NCBI GenBank assembly: GCA_966211765.1
Contig: CBIHOV010000005.1
Location: 1 to 64,000, forward strand
Direction of reading: 5' to 3'
Length of the DNA: 64,000 nucleotides
Source of the DNA: Paraflavitalea sp966211765
GTDB lineage: Bacteria; Bacteroidota; Bacteroidia; Chitinophagales; Chitinophagaceae
Shown here: piece after piece, positions 9,401-16,190 of the stretch
How positions within the stretch are numbered: the stretch's first letter is position 1
How the letters are laid out: each line of letters begins with the position of its first letter
Made by a program: the position numbers and the translations under genes
Notes under the pieces: generated by a model
Seen by the model: only the letters and a program-made list of their open reading frames with translations
What the model was told of the DNA's origin: nothing
Databases searched by the model: none

Positions 9401-9578
9401 CAAGAAAGTAACCGTTAGTGCAGTGGGCAGAAACCTGCTTTTATTTGTACCTAAATCCAATCAATGGGGCGATCCGGAATTCAACTATCAATCCACCGGC
9501 AACACATTTGGTTTGAGCAGTTCTTTCCAATCACCTGCTTCCAGGCTGTTTGGTGGATCTATAGCTGTACAATTCTAA
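6402..9578 (+). CDS. SusC/RagA-family TonB-dependent outer-membrane transporter
   Basis: A 1058-residue outer-membrane oligosaccharide importer. Residues 1-19 are a signal peptide (MVLAQ). Residues 20-95 form the carboxypeptidase-regulatory-like domain (VLTGRVTDEKGDPIPFASV), followed by a TonB-box-like stretch (AAVIVTTGLG) and the plug domain (NIRGIRSLTGNNQPMLVIDG; SAASAAIYGPDAVNGVILV). The remainder is the 22-strand barrel ending in Phe (SIAVQF), as expected for BAM assembly. A SusD gene starts 19 bp after the stop. The imported ligand is unknown: no glycosidase directly follows, and the GH36/lyase genes lie on the other side of the aldolase. A structured leader precedes it. Confidence 0.95.
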   Translation: MRKVLLLPVVLLWCIMVLAQNKVLTGRVTDEKGDPIPFASVKINGTTTGVAADDNGFFRISAPDNAVLEVSASGYSTRVFNSAGQGATLTISLTKSNEELAAVIVTTGLGIKRQAKELGYAATSLTNRTIVQGKAVNVAQALNGKVSGVSVATTNSGVFENAKINIRGIRSLTGNNQPMLVIDGAPTPLGYLSSIPPDDIQDLTVLKSAASAAIYGPDAVNGVILVTTKKGASKKMSVSISTSVQAARVAYFPKLQDQFGAGAGEIVDQYGNYGYVPYENQQYGPRFDGTMQDIGIAIEDGSIQRGPYSNLYAKDKKKFWNTGITYQNSVSIAGEDFFVSIQDAKVKGLMPEDENRRTSIRFNGGKKYGNLSVNYGLNYVLQNYNVVNEAGMANLFPAYNGSIFFTVLQTPANVPLTSYKNWRDDKFAQYSNYYNEYAVNPYWIIGNLRQKGREDDLIGNLDVSYQFWPWLKGTARVSTNLAFTNFKNTTAPVVVSDWAVAHRNATQYTNRPGSVFDDQAQTSTINLDYFLNGDKDINKDFNIRYLAGGMVRNNRSKDVSIGGNNLVVPYLYNVAVRSGDAAVPLYPSNANTESRLLSAYGSIGLNFRDWAFLELTGRNDWDSRLLQTNRSFFYPGANAAIILSDAVPGIKNSEFISFAKVRAAYSKSGNVNVGVYSLQATYSQPGGFPYGNTAGFTANQTIPNPDLKPEFVKTLEIGAELGFLKNRINLEATYFNQKSDNQILQVSQSSTTGYTIGLANAASFKNYGVELDLGLNPVVNIGKGRIDLKVNATYNDNEVLSTLNNIPVVIGGNAGFFQNSVSSPTANNIAVVGKPAFGFQLTDYVRDSLGRVIVDATTGYPSQASELVVRGRSLPLWVVGISPSYTLGNFSVSMTWEYKGGHNFYSGLGSDEDFAGISARSADYGRERFVFPNSSIWDGSKYVPNTNIQVQDGNYAFWTGAALNTAIATNYFASAAAWRLRELNISYVLPLKWFGNQNILKKVTVSAVGRNLLLFVPKSNQWGDPEFNYQSTGNTFGLSSSFQSPASRLFGGSIAVQF

Positions 9579-9597
9579 TCATTCTAAACTGATTATA

Positions 9598-11091
9598 ATG
9601 AAAACAATAAACAATAGACTTTTCATAATCATACTTTTCGCTGCCGCGGTATTCGCTGGCTGCAAAAAGGGGTACCTGGATGTGAACCAGGATCCCAACC
9701 GGGTAACGGATGACAACATTACGGCGCAACTCATTTTCCCGCAGGCAGCACATGCCACCGGAGCAAGGTCGGCCAGCGGCAATTTTCAATTCATTGAAAA
9801 CTGGATGGGCTACTGGGCAGCAGCAGGCGACTATGCCATTCAGCAGGATGAGACCAGCTACAATATAGATTTCAGTTTTGCCGACGCTTTATGGCAAAAT
9901 CAATACAATGTATTGTTCGACCTTAACCGGGTTAAAACAAAAGCACAACCCAAGGGTGACTCCCTGCTGGCAGGCGCCGCCATGGTCTTATCGGCCAAGT
10001 TGTTCCAGGACCTGGTAGACCTTTATGGTAATATTCCTTATACCCAGGCTTTCCAGAACGACAAGTTCACACAACCAACCTACGACAATGCTAAGGACGT
10101 GTATACCGCCCTGCAAACAAGTCTTGATTCGGCTATCCTATATTTCAAACAGTCGCCCAGGGCTTCTTTTACCAGTGCCGACATCGTAAATGGTGGCAAT
10201 ATCACTTTGTGGGTCAAATTTGCCAATACGCTCAAATTGAGGATGCTGATCAGGCAGTCGCAGGTTAGTGGTTTTAATCCGGCAGCTGAAATAGCGAAGA
10301 TCGTAGCCAATGGAGGTGTATTGCATGCTGGTGAAACGATCGATGTAAATCCTGGCTATGTCAATTCACTCAATAAGCAATCGCCCTTTTATACCAACTA
10401 TGGCCTTACGCCTACCAACGCAGATGCCAGCCCCAGTACCAGGGCCAATACTTATTTTGTAACCCTGCTCAATTCCACCTCCGATCCAAGACTATCCCGT
10501 TTTTTCAAAGCTCCAGCTAATGGCGGGGCTATAACAGGGAATGTATACGGCCTGGCTGCCGGCAATCCCCCCGGCGCAGCTACTTCAGCGATGGGCCCCG
10601 GACTGGCAAGGGACGCCACCCAAAACCAATGGATACTTACCTCTGTTGAAAGTTTGTTCCTTGAAGCTGAGGCCATCGCCCGCGGCTGGCTGCCCGGCAA
10701 TGCGCAAACAGCTTATGAAGCTGCAGTTAGAGAATCCTTCACCTGGCTGGGTGTACCTAATGCTACTACAGCCGCCAATACCTATTTGACCACGCAGGCC
10801 ATCGCCGACTGGGACAATGCAGGTGCTACGGCGCTGTCAAAAGCTAAGTTCATCACCTACCAGAAATACATTGCATTAAGTGGTATTGATCCGTTGGAAA
10901 CATGGAGTGATCTGCGCAGACTGGATATGATCCCCAATAAGGGATATATTTCAGTAAACCCCGCCAGGTTGGCCAATACACTTCCTTTACGGGTGCTTTA
11001 TCCGCAAAGTGAATATACCACCAACAGTACCAATGTGAACGCGCAGGGCAAGGTGGATCAATTCACTTCTAAATTGTTCTGGCAGCCATAA
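9598..11091 (+). CDS. SusD/RagB-like surface glycan-binding lipoprotein
   Basis: A 497-residue lipoprotein that would cap the SusC barrel and bind glycan. The lipobox is AAVFAGCKKG, with Cys21 as the lipidated residue. The sequence then reads YLDVNQDPNRVTDDN, typical of the SusD-like_2 subgroup. Helical TPR-type segments fill the middle (LWQNQYNVLFDLNRV; KLFQDLVDLYGNIPYTQAF). The C-terminal part has ESLFLEAEAIARGWLPG and GIDPLETWSDLRRLDM, the usual closing motifs. It sits 19 bp after SusC and 28 bp before the DUF1735 gene, so all three are one transcription unit. Confidence 0.94.
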   Translation: MKTINNRLFIIILFAAAVFAGCKKGYLDVNQDPNRVTDDNITAQLIFPQAAHATGARSASGNFQFIENWMGYWAAAGDYAIQQDETSYNIDFSFADALWQNQYNVLFDLNRVKTKAQPKGDSLLAGAAMVLSAKLFQDLVDLYGNIPYTQAFQNDKFTQPTYDNAKDVYTALQTSLDSAILYFKQSPRASFTSADIVNGGNITLWVKFANTLKLRMLIRQSQVSGFNPAAEIAKIVANGGVLHAGETIDVNPGYVNSLNKQSPFYTNYGLTPTNADASPSTRANTYFVTLLNSTSDPRLSRFFKAPANGGAITGNVYGLAAGNPPGAATSAMGPGLARDATQNQWILTSVESLFLEAEAIARGWLPGNAQTAYEAAVRESFTWLGVPNATTAANTYLTTQAIADWDNAGATALSKAKFITYQKYIALSGIDPLETWSDLRRLDMIPNKGYISVNPARLANTLPLRVLYPQSEYTTNSTNVNAQGKVDQFTSKLFWQP

Positions 11092-11119
11092 ACATCATTT
11101 ACCACAAAATTTCAGCGTT

Positions 11120-12019
11120 ATGAAACTATCCATAAGATTAATATACATACTGGCACTCTTCCTGTCGCTGGGCATGGGCATGGTGAGCTGCTTAAAAGAT
11201 AAAGACTATGACGATGGGTTGATACAATCCACGCATGGCAGTACCCCCCGGATGATTGAGGTGAAAGTAACAGCCAGTTCGGCCACCAATTACCTGGCTC
11301 TGACCTTCGACAACAGTAATATAGACACTACACTCAATGTGATCCCAGTGAACCTGGCTACCAATGATGCTGCCTCAGAAAACATCAATGTGACCCTGGT
11401 GCAGAAGAATTCATTGATCACCGACTACAATGCTGCACACAATACAAATTTCCAGGTGCCCACTGCCAATATGTTTACCCTGGTCAACCAGGGTGGCGTA
11501 GTCACCATTCCCCAGGGATCGCATACAGCTTATCTTCAGCTGAAGTTCAAACCATCCTCTTTCCTGGGTGGCAGCTGGGCCATTGGTTATGAGATCAGCA
11601 CCGTTGATAAGTCGGGTTATACCATCAGTGGCAACCTCAAATCAGGCATCATTGCTATCATTGTTAAAAACCAATACGATGGCAATTACCTGGCTGTAGG
11701 CCATTTTGAGCACCCTACAGTACCACGCGATTTCGAAGAAGAGGTAGCCCTTGCTACCACCGGCGCCAATAGCGTGTCCAAAAACCTGGGAGATCTTGGC
11801 AACGCTACCAAGGTCATCCTAACCATCAATGCCAACAACACCGTAACTGTTACTCCCGGGCCCGGCACTTCCGGCACTACAGCTTCAGTAGCTAATATCG
11901 CCGGAGACCCTATATACAACAATACGTACGATCCTGCCACCCATACATTTTGGTTGAAATATGGTTATCCTAATCCAGGACCAACCAGGATCATTACTGA
12001 AAAAGTGACATTAGAATAG
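11120..12019 (+). CDS. DUF1735-domain surface lipoprotein
   Basis: A 299-residue lipoprotein with lipobox GMGMVSCLKD (Cys near 24). Residues about 50-165 match the DUF1735 (BT_3987-like N-terminal) pattern: short beta strands such as NVIPVNLATNDAASENINVTL, YNAAHNTNFQVP and IPQGSHTAYLQLKF, and the closing YEISTVDKSGYTISGNL. The C-terminal third is a second beta-rich domain (YLAVGHFEHPTVPRDFEEE to the end) that resembles the domains following DUF1735 in other SusCD loci. Such proteins are auxiliary surface glycan-binding proteins of PULs. It is the last gene of the triplet; a strong hairpin terminator follows. Confidence 0.85.
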   Translation: MKLSIRLIYILALFLSLGMGMVSCLKDKDYDDGLIQSTHGSTPRMIEVKVTASSATNYLALTFDNSNIDTTLNVIPVNLATNDAASENINVTLVQKNSLITDYNAAHNTNFQVPTANMFTLVNQGGVVTIPQGSHTAYLQLKFKPSSFLGGSWAIGYEISTVDKSGYTISGNLKSGIIAIIVKNQYDGNYLAVGHFEHPTVPRDFEEEVALATTGANSVSKNLGDLGNATKVILTINANNTVTVTPGPGTSGTTASVANIAGDPIYNNTYDPATHTFWLKYGYPNPGPTRIITEKVTLE

Positions 12020-12055
12020 TAAGAACAGGAAAAGGGCTACTATAGGCAAATAAGA

Positions 12056-12097
12056 AAGAGGCCGTCTCTGTTTTGCGAAACAGGGGCGGCCTTTTTT
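12056..12097 (+). terminator. Rho-independent terminator after the SusCD-DUF1735 unit
   Basis: AGGCCG (12059-12064) pairs with CGGCCT (12087-12092) and CTGTTT (12068-12073) with AAACAG (12078-12083), with mismatches between, then a run of T. It closes the forward uptake operon. Confidence 0.85.
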
Positions 12098-12258
12098 CTA
12101 TCTGAAAGTTTGTCGACAAGTTATGTTTCGTTTTTTTTGTATCTTCCATTTATATGAACAGCAGCAGCTTATATCTTCTTTTTACTTCTCCAAAAGGGAC
12201 GACCATTCAAGACCCTTTGAACGAATTCCCGCGTCCAGACTGCATTTGAGCCTCTTCG

Positions 12259-12313
12259 TCTTACTAATGGCTTACTATTAGCTTATTACTGGCTTGCTAC
12301 GGGCTTATCAGTT
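12259..12313. repeat. Five degenerate 11-bp tandem units
   Basis: Consecutive units TCTTACTAATG, GCTTACTATTA, GCTTATTACTG, GCTTGCTACGG and GCTTATCAGTT keep an exact 11-base register. The phase is close to one DNA helical turn. Confidence 0.6.
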
Positions 12314-12495
12314 CCGTTCCTGCAAGTGGCATGGTCCTGGCTATGACTTCCCTTCCTCTTAACCTCCGGCCAGGCATTTATAATATTTTAACGGTTGAGG
12401 CCAATCGTAGTGCTACGACAGATCAAAATAGAACAGTGAACGGCCCGCATTCACTCCAAAACAAGGCCCATTAAGTCTTTTTCGACAGACCATTT

Positions 12496-12552
12496 CGGAC
12501 AAATATGCACTTTTCGGACAAAAGTGCCATTTCCGGACAGAGGTGATTTGGA
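12496..12552. repeat. 19-bp iteron-like direct repeats with CGGACA core
   Basis: CGGACA begins at 12496, 12515 and 12534, exactly 19 bases apart. The first two units also share AAA-TGC-TTT positions. A related CGACAG lies at 12483. The array ends about 100 bp before the ATG at 12650, so it may be the control region of that gene. Confidence 0.55.
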
Positions 12553-12649
12553 AATTGAAAAACAAGGGACGAGATTTGGGAAAGACGATGTGCAACAAGG
12601 CACAAAATAATTTCCAATCCCTATTAATAACTATTAAGATCTATCTCTT

Positions 12650-13648
12650 ATGGCAAAGTATGAAAGCATTGTAACGATACGCGGTACGATCGATGACCTG
12701 ACATTCCGTGATACCCCAGAAGGCAAAATTGTGGGGAAAAAGACGGGGCCCAGCCGCGAAAAGGTCTTGACACATGAAAATTTTGAATTTACGCGTAATA
12801 ATGCCAGTGAATTTAAGCAGGCAATCCATGATGCCAGGCTATTGCGCCGTGCCCTGGGCAGTATTCTGGATGGTGTTCAATGTACAACGTTGAACGGTCA
12901 TGTGAACGGATTGGTCCACAGGGTGTGCAAATCAGATAAGGAACATGGCTATGGCTTTCGCTGTGCTGCAGAGGGAGATGTAAGTTTGTTGACGGGTTTT
13001 GATCTCAACAAAAAACTTCCGCTGGATACAGTTTTGCGTGTGCAGCCTGCACATAGCCTGGACGCGGCCACAGGGGTTATGAAGGTGTGTATTGCTTCCT
13101 TTATTGCTTATAAGCGGAAGGGATATCCCAAAGAAGCTACGCATTTCCGGATCCTGAGCAATGGCAGTCTGCTGAATTTCAGGAACAACAGTTATTCCTA
13201 TAACATTCAATCAAGTGACCTGCTGCCGCTTAGCCGGAAAACGCCCGGCGATATTTGTCTGGAACATCAGTTGAATGGAAAGCCGGGTGATGTGTTGGTA
13301 CAAGCGGTGGGCATCCAACTTTATAAGCTGGTGAGTGGAGAAGAAGTATTGATAAAGGGCGGGGCTGTACGGATACTGGAGGCGAAGAAGAAAGGCAACG
13401 AGGCAACCAGGCATCAAGGCAACAAAGGGGAAGGAGTTGAGGAAAAGGGCAAGGAGGTGCTGAAGAAAGGCATCAAGGTAATGAAGGGGCTTGCGCATAT
13501 TAAAGCTTTGGCAGACCAGGAAGCAACCAGGCATCGAGGGAAAGAGGCATCGAAGGAATACAGGTTTGCTTCGTTGGCACAAGTACGCCAGCACAGGGTT
13601 GCTGAACCGGATACTTGCGCCAGGGACGGTTTGAACCGGGATATATAG
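12650..13648 (+). CDS. Conserved-looking hypothetical protein with a repeat-derived C-terminal tail
   Basis: Function not recognised. It begins MAKYESIVTIRGTIDDLTF and has a compact soluble part to about residue 245, with no signal peptide or membrane segment. The first 245 codons look normally coding, with beta-rich stretches (PGDVLVQAVGIQLYKLVSG). From about residue 246 the frame runs through DNA of the dispersed GCAACGAGG repeat family, giving a Lys/Gly/Glu-rich tail with EATRHQGNK and EATRHRGKE. I infer that repeat insertion extended or replaced the original C-terminus. It is a monocistronic gene preceded by phased repeats and followed by a hairpin at 13696. Confidence 0.7.
   Translation: MAKYESIVTIRGTIDDLTFRDTPEGKIVGKKTGPSREKVLTHENFEFTRNNASEFKQAIHDARLLRRALGSILDGVQCTTLNGHVNGLVHRVCKSDKEHGYGFRCAAEGDVSLLTGFDLNKKLPLDTVLRVQPAHSLDAATGVMKVCIASFIAYKRKGYPKEATHFRILSNGSLLNFRNNSYSYNIQSSDLLPLSRKTPGDICLEHQLNGKPGDVLVQAVGIQLYKLVSGEEVLIKGGAVRILEAKKKGNEATRHQGNKGEGVEEKGKEVLKKGIKVMKGLAHIKALADQEATRHRGKEASKEYRFASLAQVRQHRVAEPDTCARDGLNRDI
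13388..13560. repeat. Dispersed GCAACGAGG-type repeats inside a coding 3' end
   Basis: AAGGCAACGAGGCAACCAGG near 13391 and AAGCAACCAGGCATCGAGGG near 13528 resemble the copies at 2293, 14093 and 24989. Here they are translated as the tail of the preceding gene. Confidence 0.55.
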
Positions 13649-13695
13649 GATGATGGGGTTGATGGATGGAAGCGTTGCCCTGTGGTGCATATGAT

Positions 13696-13715
13696 AAAAG
13701 GCCCGGAGGCCTTTT
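13696..13715. terminator. Bidirectional hairpin terminator
   Basis: AAAAGGCC (13696-13703), loop CGGA, GGCCTTTT (13708-13715): a perfect stem with A- and T-tracts on both sides, 48 bp after the stop of the hypothetical gene. Confidence 0.8.
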
Positions 13716-14092
13716 TATATGCTACATAAGAAATGCCGGGCAACGCCTGGGCAGCTGCCGTAACCATGAGCATGCGACCTGCATACTCCTTTTCAAAAGC
13801 CGCCCGCAAGGACCTTCCCACAATGAAACCACGGCACTGCTCAATGCCCACCATAGCACAGGTGGTACGCGCAACGAGATAATACTTCATACTAAAAAAT
13901 TTAAAAATGAAAAAATAACAGCAAAAGCTGCGGTACAGCGGTATGGCGGCATGGGCGCAAGGCCAAGCGGCACGCGGAATAAATGCGCGTAATTCATCAG
14001 TTGCTATACCGGCAGGAGCTGGTGCGGGATGTGTGGTTGAAAGTTTGCACTAAAGCTTTATGCCGAACCGCTTGGCGGCCTTTTGGGGAAGG

Positions 14093-14131
14093 CAACGAGG
14101 CAACGGAGGCAGTAAGGCAACGAGGGAAAGA
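14093..14131. repeat. Dispersed GCAACGAGG repeat, copy near 14.1 kb
   Basis: GGCAACGAGGCAACGGAGG is followed by GTAAGGCAACGAGGGAAAG, the same wording as at 2293-2332. Confidence 0.6.
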
Positions 14132-14377
14132 AGTAGCAGATAGCTTGGGGGTTACTGAATGGTGTGGAAGTGTTTTCAATGAATGAGTGGGCGGGCAGTG
14201 CGTGGATGTGGGTGGGCATGGGCTGGCTTGCCGCCATAACTTTGTGTAGCAGCTTTTTACTGTTTTTTAGTAGGAGGTATAGGCGCGGATGCCTGGAAGG
14301 GGGGCATTGCAGTGCTGGTATTGGAGGCAGGTGGGATGAGGGATGAATCAAGAGGTATGCTGCGAAGTGGCATATGA

Positions 14378-14419
14378 GAAAGAGGCCGCCTCAATTACTT
14401 TTGAGACGGCCTCTTTTTT
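14378..14419. terminator. Hairpin terminator
   Basis: AAAGAGGCCG, CCTCAA and their complements TTTGAG and CGGCCTCTTT form a stem ending in a T-run. It resembles the 12056 terminator and could also end the reverse gene at 14446. Confidence 0.75.
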
Positions 14420-14445
14420 ATTTGAATCGGATATCTTTGTCATTC

Positions 14446-14814
14446 TTATTTATGTACTGCTCTTGGGCCTACGTATAGTATCAAGGCTAAACTTCCTGCA
14501 AAAACAATAACCACAATTGCAATTACAAATACGGAAGGCATCTTCATGCGATAGTACTCTAAGAATTTTTCTTTTCGAAAAACTAACAAATAATTTAATA
14601 TTCCTGCGAGCACTATAATTGAATAACGGATGTATGAGCTACCAAATATGTACGGAGTCTTGAATAACAAAAAGACAAGACTATCGATTCCGTATATTAA
14701 TAATACGAATAGAAACAATGTTGCGAGGAACGTCATAATTGTAGGCACATCCGAATTGACTTTACTTTGCAAGTAATATAATCCACAGCAAAATTTCTTA
14801 TAGAATCGAAGCAT
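14446..14814 (-). CDS. Small three-helix membrane protein, candidate immunity protein
   Basis: A 122-residue protein of unknown function. Three hydrophobic segments are visible: about 26-50 (TIMTFLATLFLFVLLIYGI and onward), 60-78 (RYSIIVLAGILNYLLVF) and 93-115 (SVFVIAIVVIVFAGSLALIL). Between the last two is a charged loop (RKEKFLEYYRMKM). Its start is 12 bp after the stop of a probable toxin-tail gene on the same strand, the classical placement of an immunity gene. Base composition is AT-richer than the flanking PUL genes. No family is recognised; the immunity role is inferred only from position and topology. Confidence 0.55.
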   Translation of the reverse strand: MLRFYKKFCCGLYYLQSKVNSDVPTIMTFLATLFLFVLLIYGIDSLVFLLFKTPYIFGSSYIRYSIIVLAGILNYLLVFRKEKFLEYYRMKMPSVFVIAIVVIVFAGSLALILYVGPRAVHK

Positions 14815-14826
14815 ACATCGCTAATT

Positions 14827-15132
14827 TTATTCGTTCCACCACCATTTTTCAGTAAGGCCGTAGGCAATGCTTATGGCAGCACCATAAGGCCCTAAAAAAA
14901 TACCTACTCCATTCATAATTAAGTTAACTGTTAGGTGAGCTCCTGATATTTCTCCATGGTTGTACTTGTCTATATCATTTAACGCGCCCACTACAGCTGC
15001 TGCACCACCCAATACCTGCAACCCTACGGCTACCGGCTTAACAATATTACGTGCAATTTGCATGGTCCTCCCTGTTGCAGGAATTGGGATATTTATAGGA
15101 CGCGTTCTAAGGTATGGATTATTTTTCAACAT
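14827..15132 (-). CDS. Probable orphan C-terminal piece of an RHS/polymorphic-toxin protein
   Basis: A 101-residue frame from the first ATG, but the reading frame stays open 31 codons further upstream (to 15223, after a TGA). The upstream part is protein-like (FFWKFNELDQIWGRNEAW) and has no start codon. The body alternates glycine-rich hydrophobic stretches: VKPVAVGLQVLGGAAAVVGA, then LTVNLIMNGVGIFLGPYGAA and ISIAYGLTEKWWW. This pattern is typical of the segment at the extreme end of Bacteroidota RHS-type proteins. The RHS core is absent and an AraC gene lies directly upstream on the other strand, so I read this as a truncated remnant. A small membrane protein gene follows by 12 bp. Confidence 0.5.
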   Translation of the reverse strand: MLKNNPYLRTRPINIPIPATGRTMQIARNIVKPVAVGLQVLGGAAAVVGALNDIDKYNHGEISGAHLTVNLIMNGVGIFLGPYGAAISIAYGLTEKWWWNE

Positions 15133-15251
15133 CCAGGCTTCATTACGCCCCCATATCTGGTCAAGTTCATTGAATTTCCAAAAGAATTTGCGCTTGTTTA
15201 GATAAGCTTTTATTGAAAAGGTAATTCAGTTGATTTTCTTAATTTTGTTCA

Positions 15252-16127
15252 ATGAATAAGCAATCGAGGCAGGCAGAATCTACATTTAGCACCGACGTAA
15301 AACTCAAAGGTTTTAAAGTGTATAAAGTGGATGCGGACGCAACAAATGGGCACAGGTATAACCGTAAGGATTTCTATAAAATCAGCATGAATACTGGCAA
15401 GTATCTTTTCCATTATGCTGACCGGAGCTTTGAAACAGACCATACCATCTTGTTTTTCGGTAATCCTCATATTCCTTACTCCTGCGATGTTATTTCCCAA
15501 ACGGATGGCTATGCCTGTCTTTTTACGGAGGATTTTATAAAATTTAATGATCGCACGGAAAGCCTGTTGCAATCTCCGCTCTTCAAGATTGGCGGAACGC
15601 CAATTCTGCCATTGAACAAAAGCCAAAAAAAAACTATTGCCGGTATATTTGAAAAGATGATCGACGAGCAGGAGGCTGACTATGTCTATAAGGACGAACT
15701 GATCCGTAACTATATCAGTTTAATAGTGCATGAAGCCTTGAAGTTACAGCCTTCCGAAAATATTATCCCACAAAAAAATGCTGCCGGGCGTATTGCTTCC
15801 GTCTTCCTTGAACTCTTAGAGCGGCAGTTTCCAATAGAAAGTACCGATCATCCATTAGAGCTAAAAACCGCCCAGGACTTCGCCAAGGAATTGTCGGTGC
15901 ATGTTAATTACCTGAATAGTGCGGTAAAAGAAGTTACGGGCAAACCCACAACCACACATATCGCCGACAGGATTATCATTGAAGCAAAAGCTCTTCTGCA
16001 ACATACCGATTGGGGTATTTCAGACATAGCCTATGCTCTCGGCTTTGAATACCCAACCTACTTCAACAATTTCTTTAAAAAGAAAACCGGCCAGATACCA
16101 AAGGCTGTCAGAGCCTCGCACCTTTGA
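15252..16127 (+). CDS. AraC-family transcriptional regulator
   Basis: A 291-residue cytoplasmic regulator. Residues 1-180 form an effector-binding region of cupin type (FYKISMNTGKYLFHYADRSF; LFFGNPHIPYSCD). The C-terminal HTH_18 domain spans about 195-288, with helix-turn-helix one around AQDFAKELSVHVNYLNSAVK and the second in ISDIAYALGFEYPTYFNNFF, followed by KKKTGQIPKAVRAS. AraC regulators of this build often control an adjacent oxidoreductase, and an aldo/keto reductase gene starts 63 bp downstream on the same strand. The ATG at 15252 follows a short AT-rich leader. Ligand unknown. Confidence 0.9.
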   Translation: MNKQSRQAESTFSTDVKLKGFKVYKVDADATNGHRYNRKDFYKISMNTGKYLFHYADRSFETDHTILFFGNPHIPYSCDVISQTDGYACLFTEDFIKFNDRTESLLQSPLFKIGGTPILPLNKSQKKTIAGIFEKMIDEQEADYVYKDELIRNYISLIVHEALKLQPSENIIPQKNAAGRIASVFLELLERQFPIESTDHPLELKTAQDFAKELSVHVNYLNSAVKEVTGKPTTTHIADRIIIEAKALLQHTDWGISDIAYALGFEYPTYFNNFFKKKTGQIPKAVRASHL

Positions 16128-16190
16128 TTTTCATACTTTTTCATGTGTTTTTCATTATTTCCTGGTCTTACCAAAGTCGACCTTTGTGTT

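Larger units (their letters stand above)
12020..12649. other. Repeat-rich intergenic region
   Basis: No gene is supported in this 630-base stretch. It holds the operon terminator, a five-unit 11-bp tandem array (12259-12313) and a three-unit 19-bp array (12496-12552). A reverse reading across the 19-bp array is open for 61 codons, but it has no start signal and is explained by the repeat. Confidence 0.5.
13649..14445. other. Region without a confident gene
   Basis: About 800 bases between two hairpin terminators. Several short frames are open on both strands, but none has a recognisable product. The best candidates are a reverse frame from 13890 (begins MKYYLVARTTCAMVGIEQCR) that runs through the 13696 terminator, and a forward frame near 14164 with one hydrophobic stretch (WVGMGWLAAITLCSSFLLFF). 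A dispersed repeat lies at 14093-14131. The region may hold degraded genes. Confidence 0.4.

Noticed and set aside
12413..12598. Reverse open frame of 61 codons over the 19-bp iterons
   Set aside because: Its length comes from repeat periodicity; there is no convincing start region, and its residues (CPKSAYLSE-type) mirror the repeat unit.
14164..14346. Small forward frame with one hydrophobic stretch (WLAAITLCSSFLLFF)
   Set aside because: No family, no clear upstream signal, and it lies in a degraded-looking stretch; kept only as a remark in the region entry.
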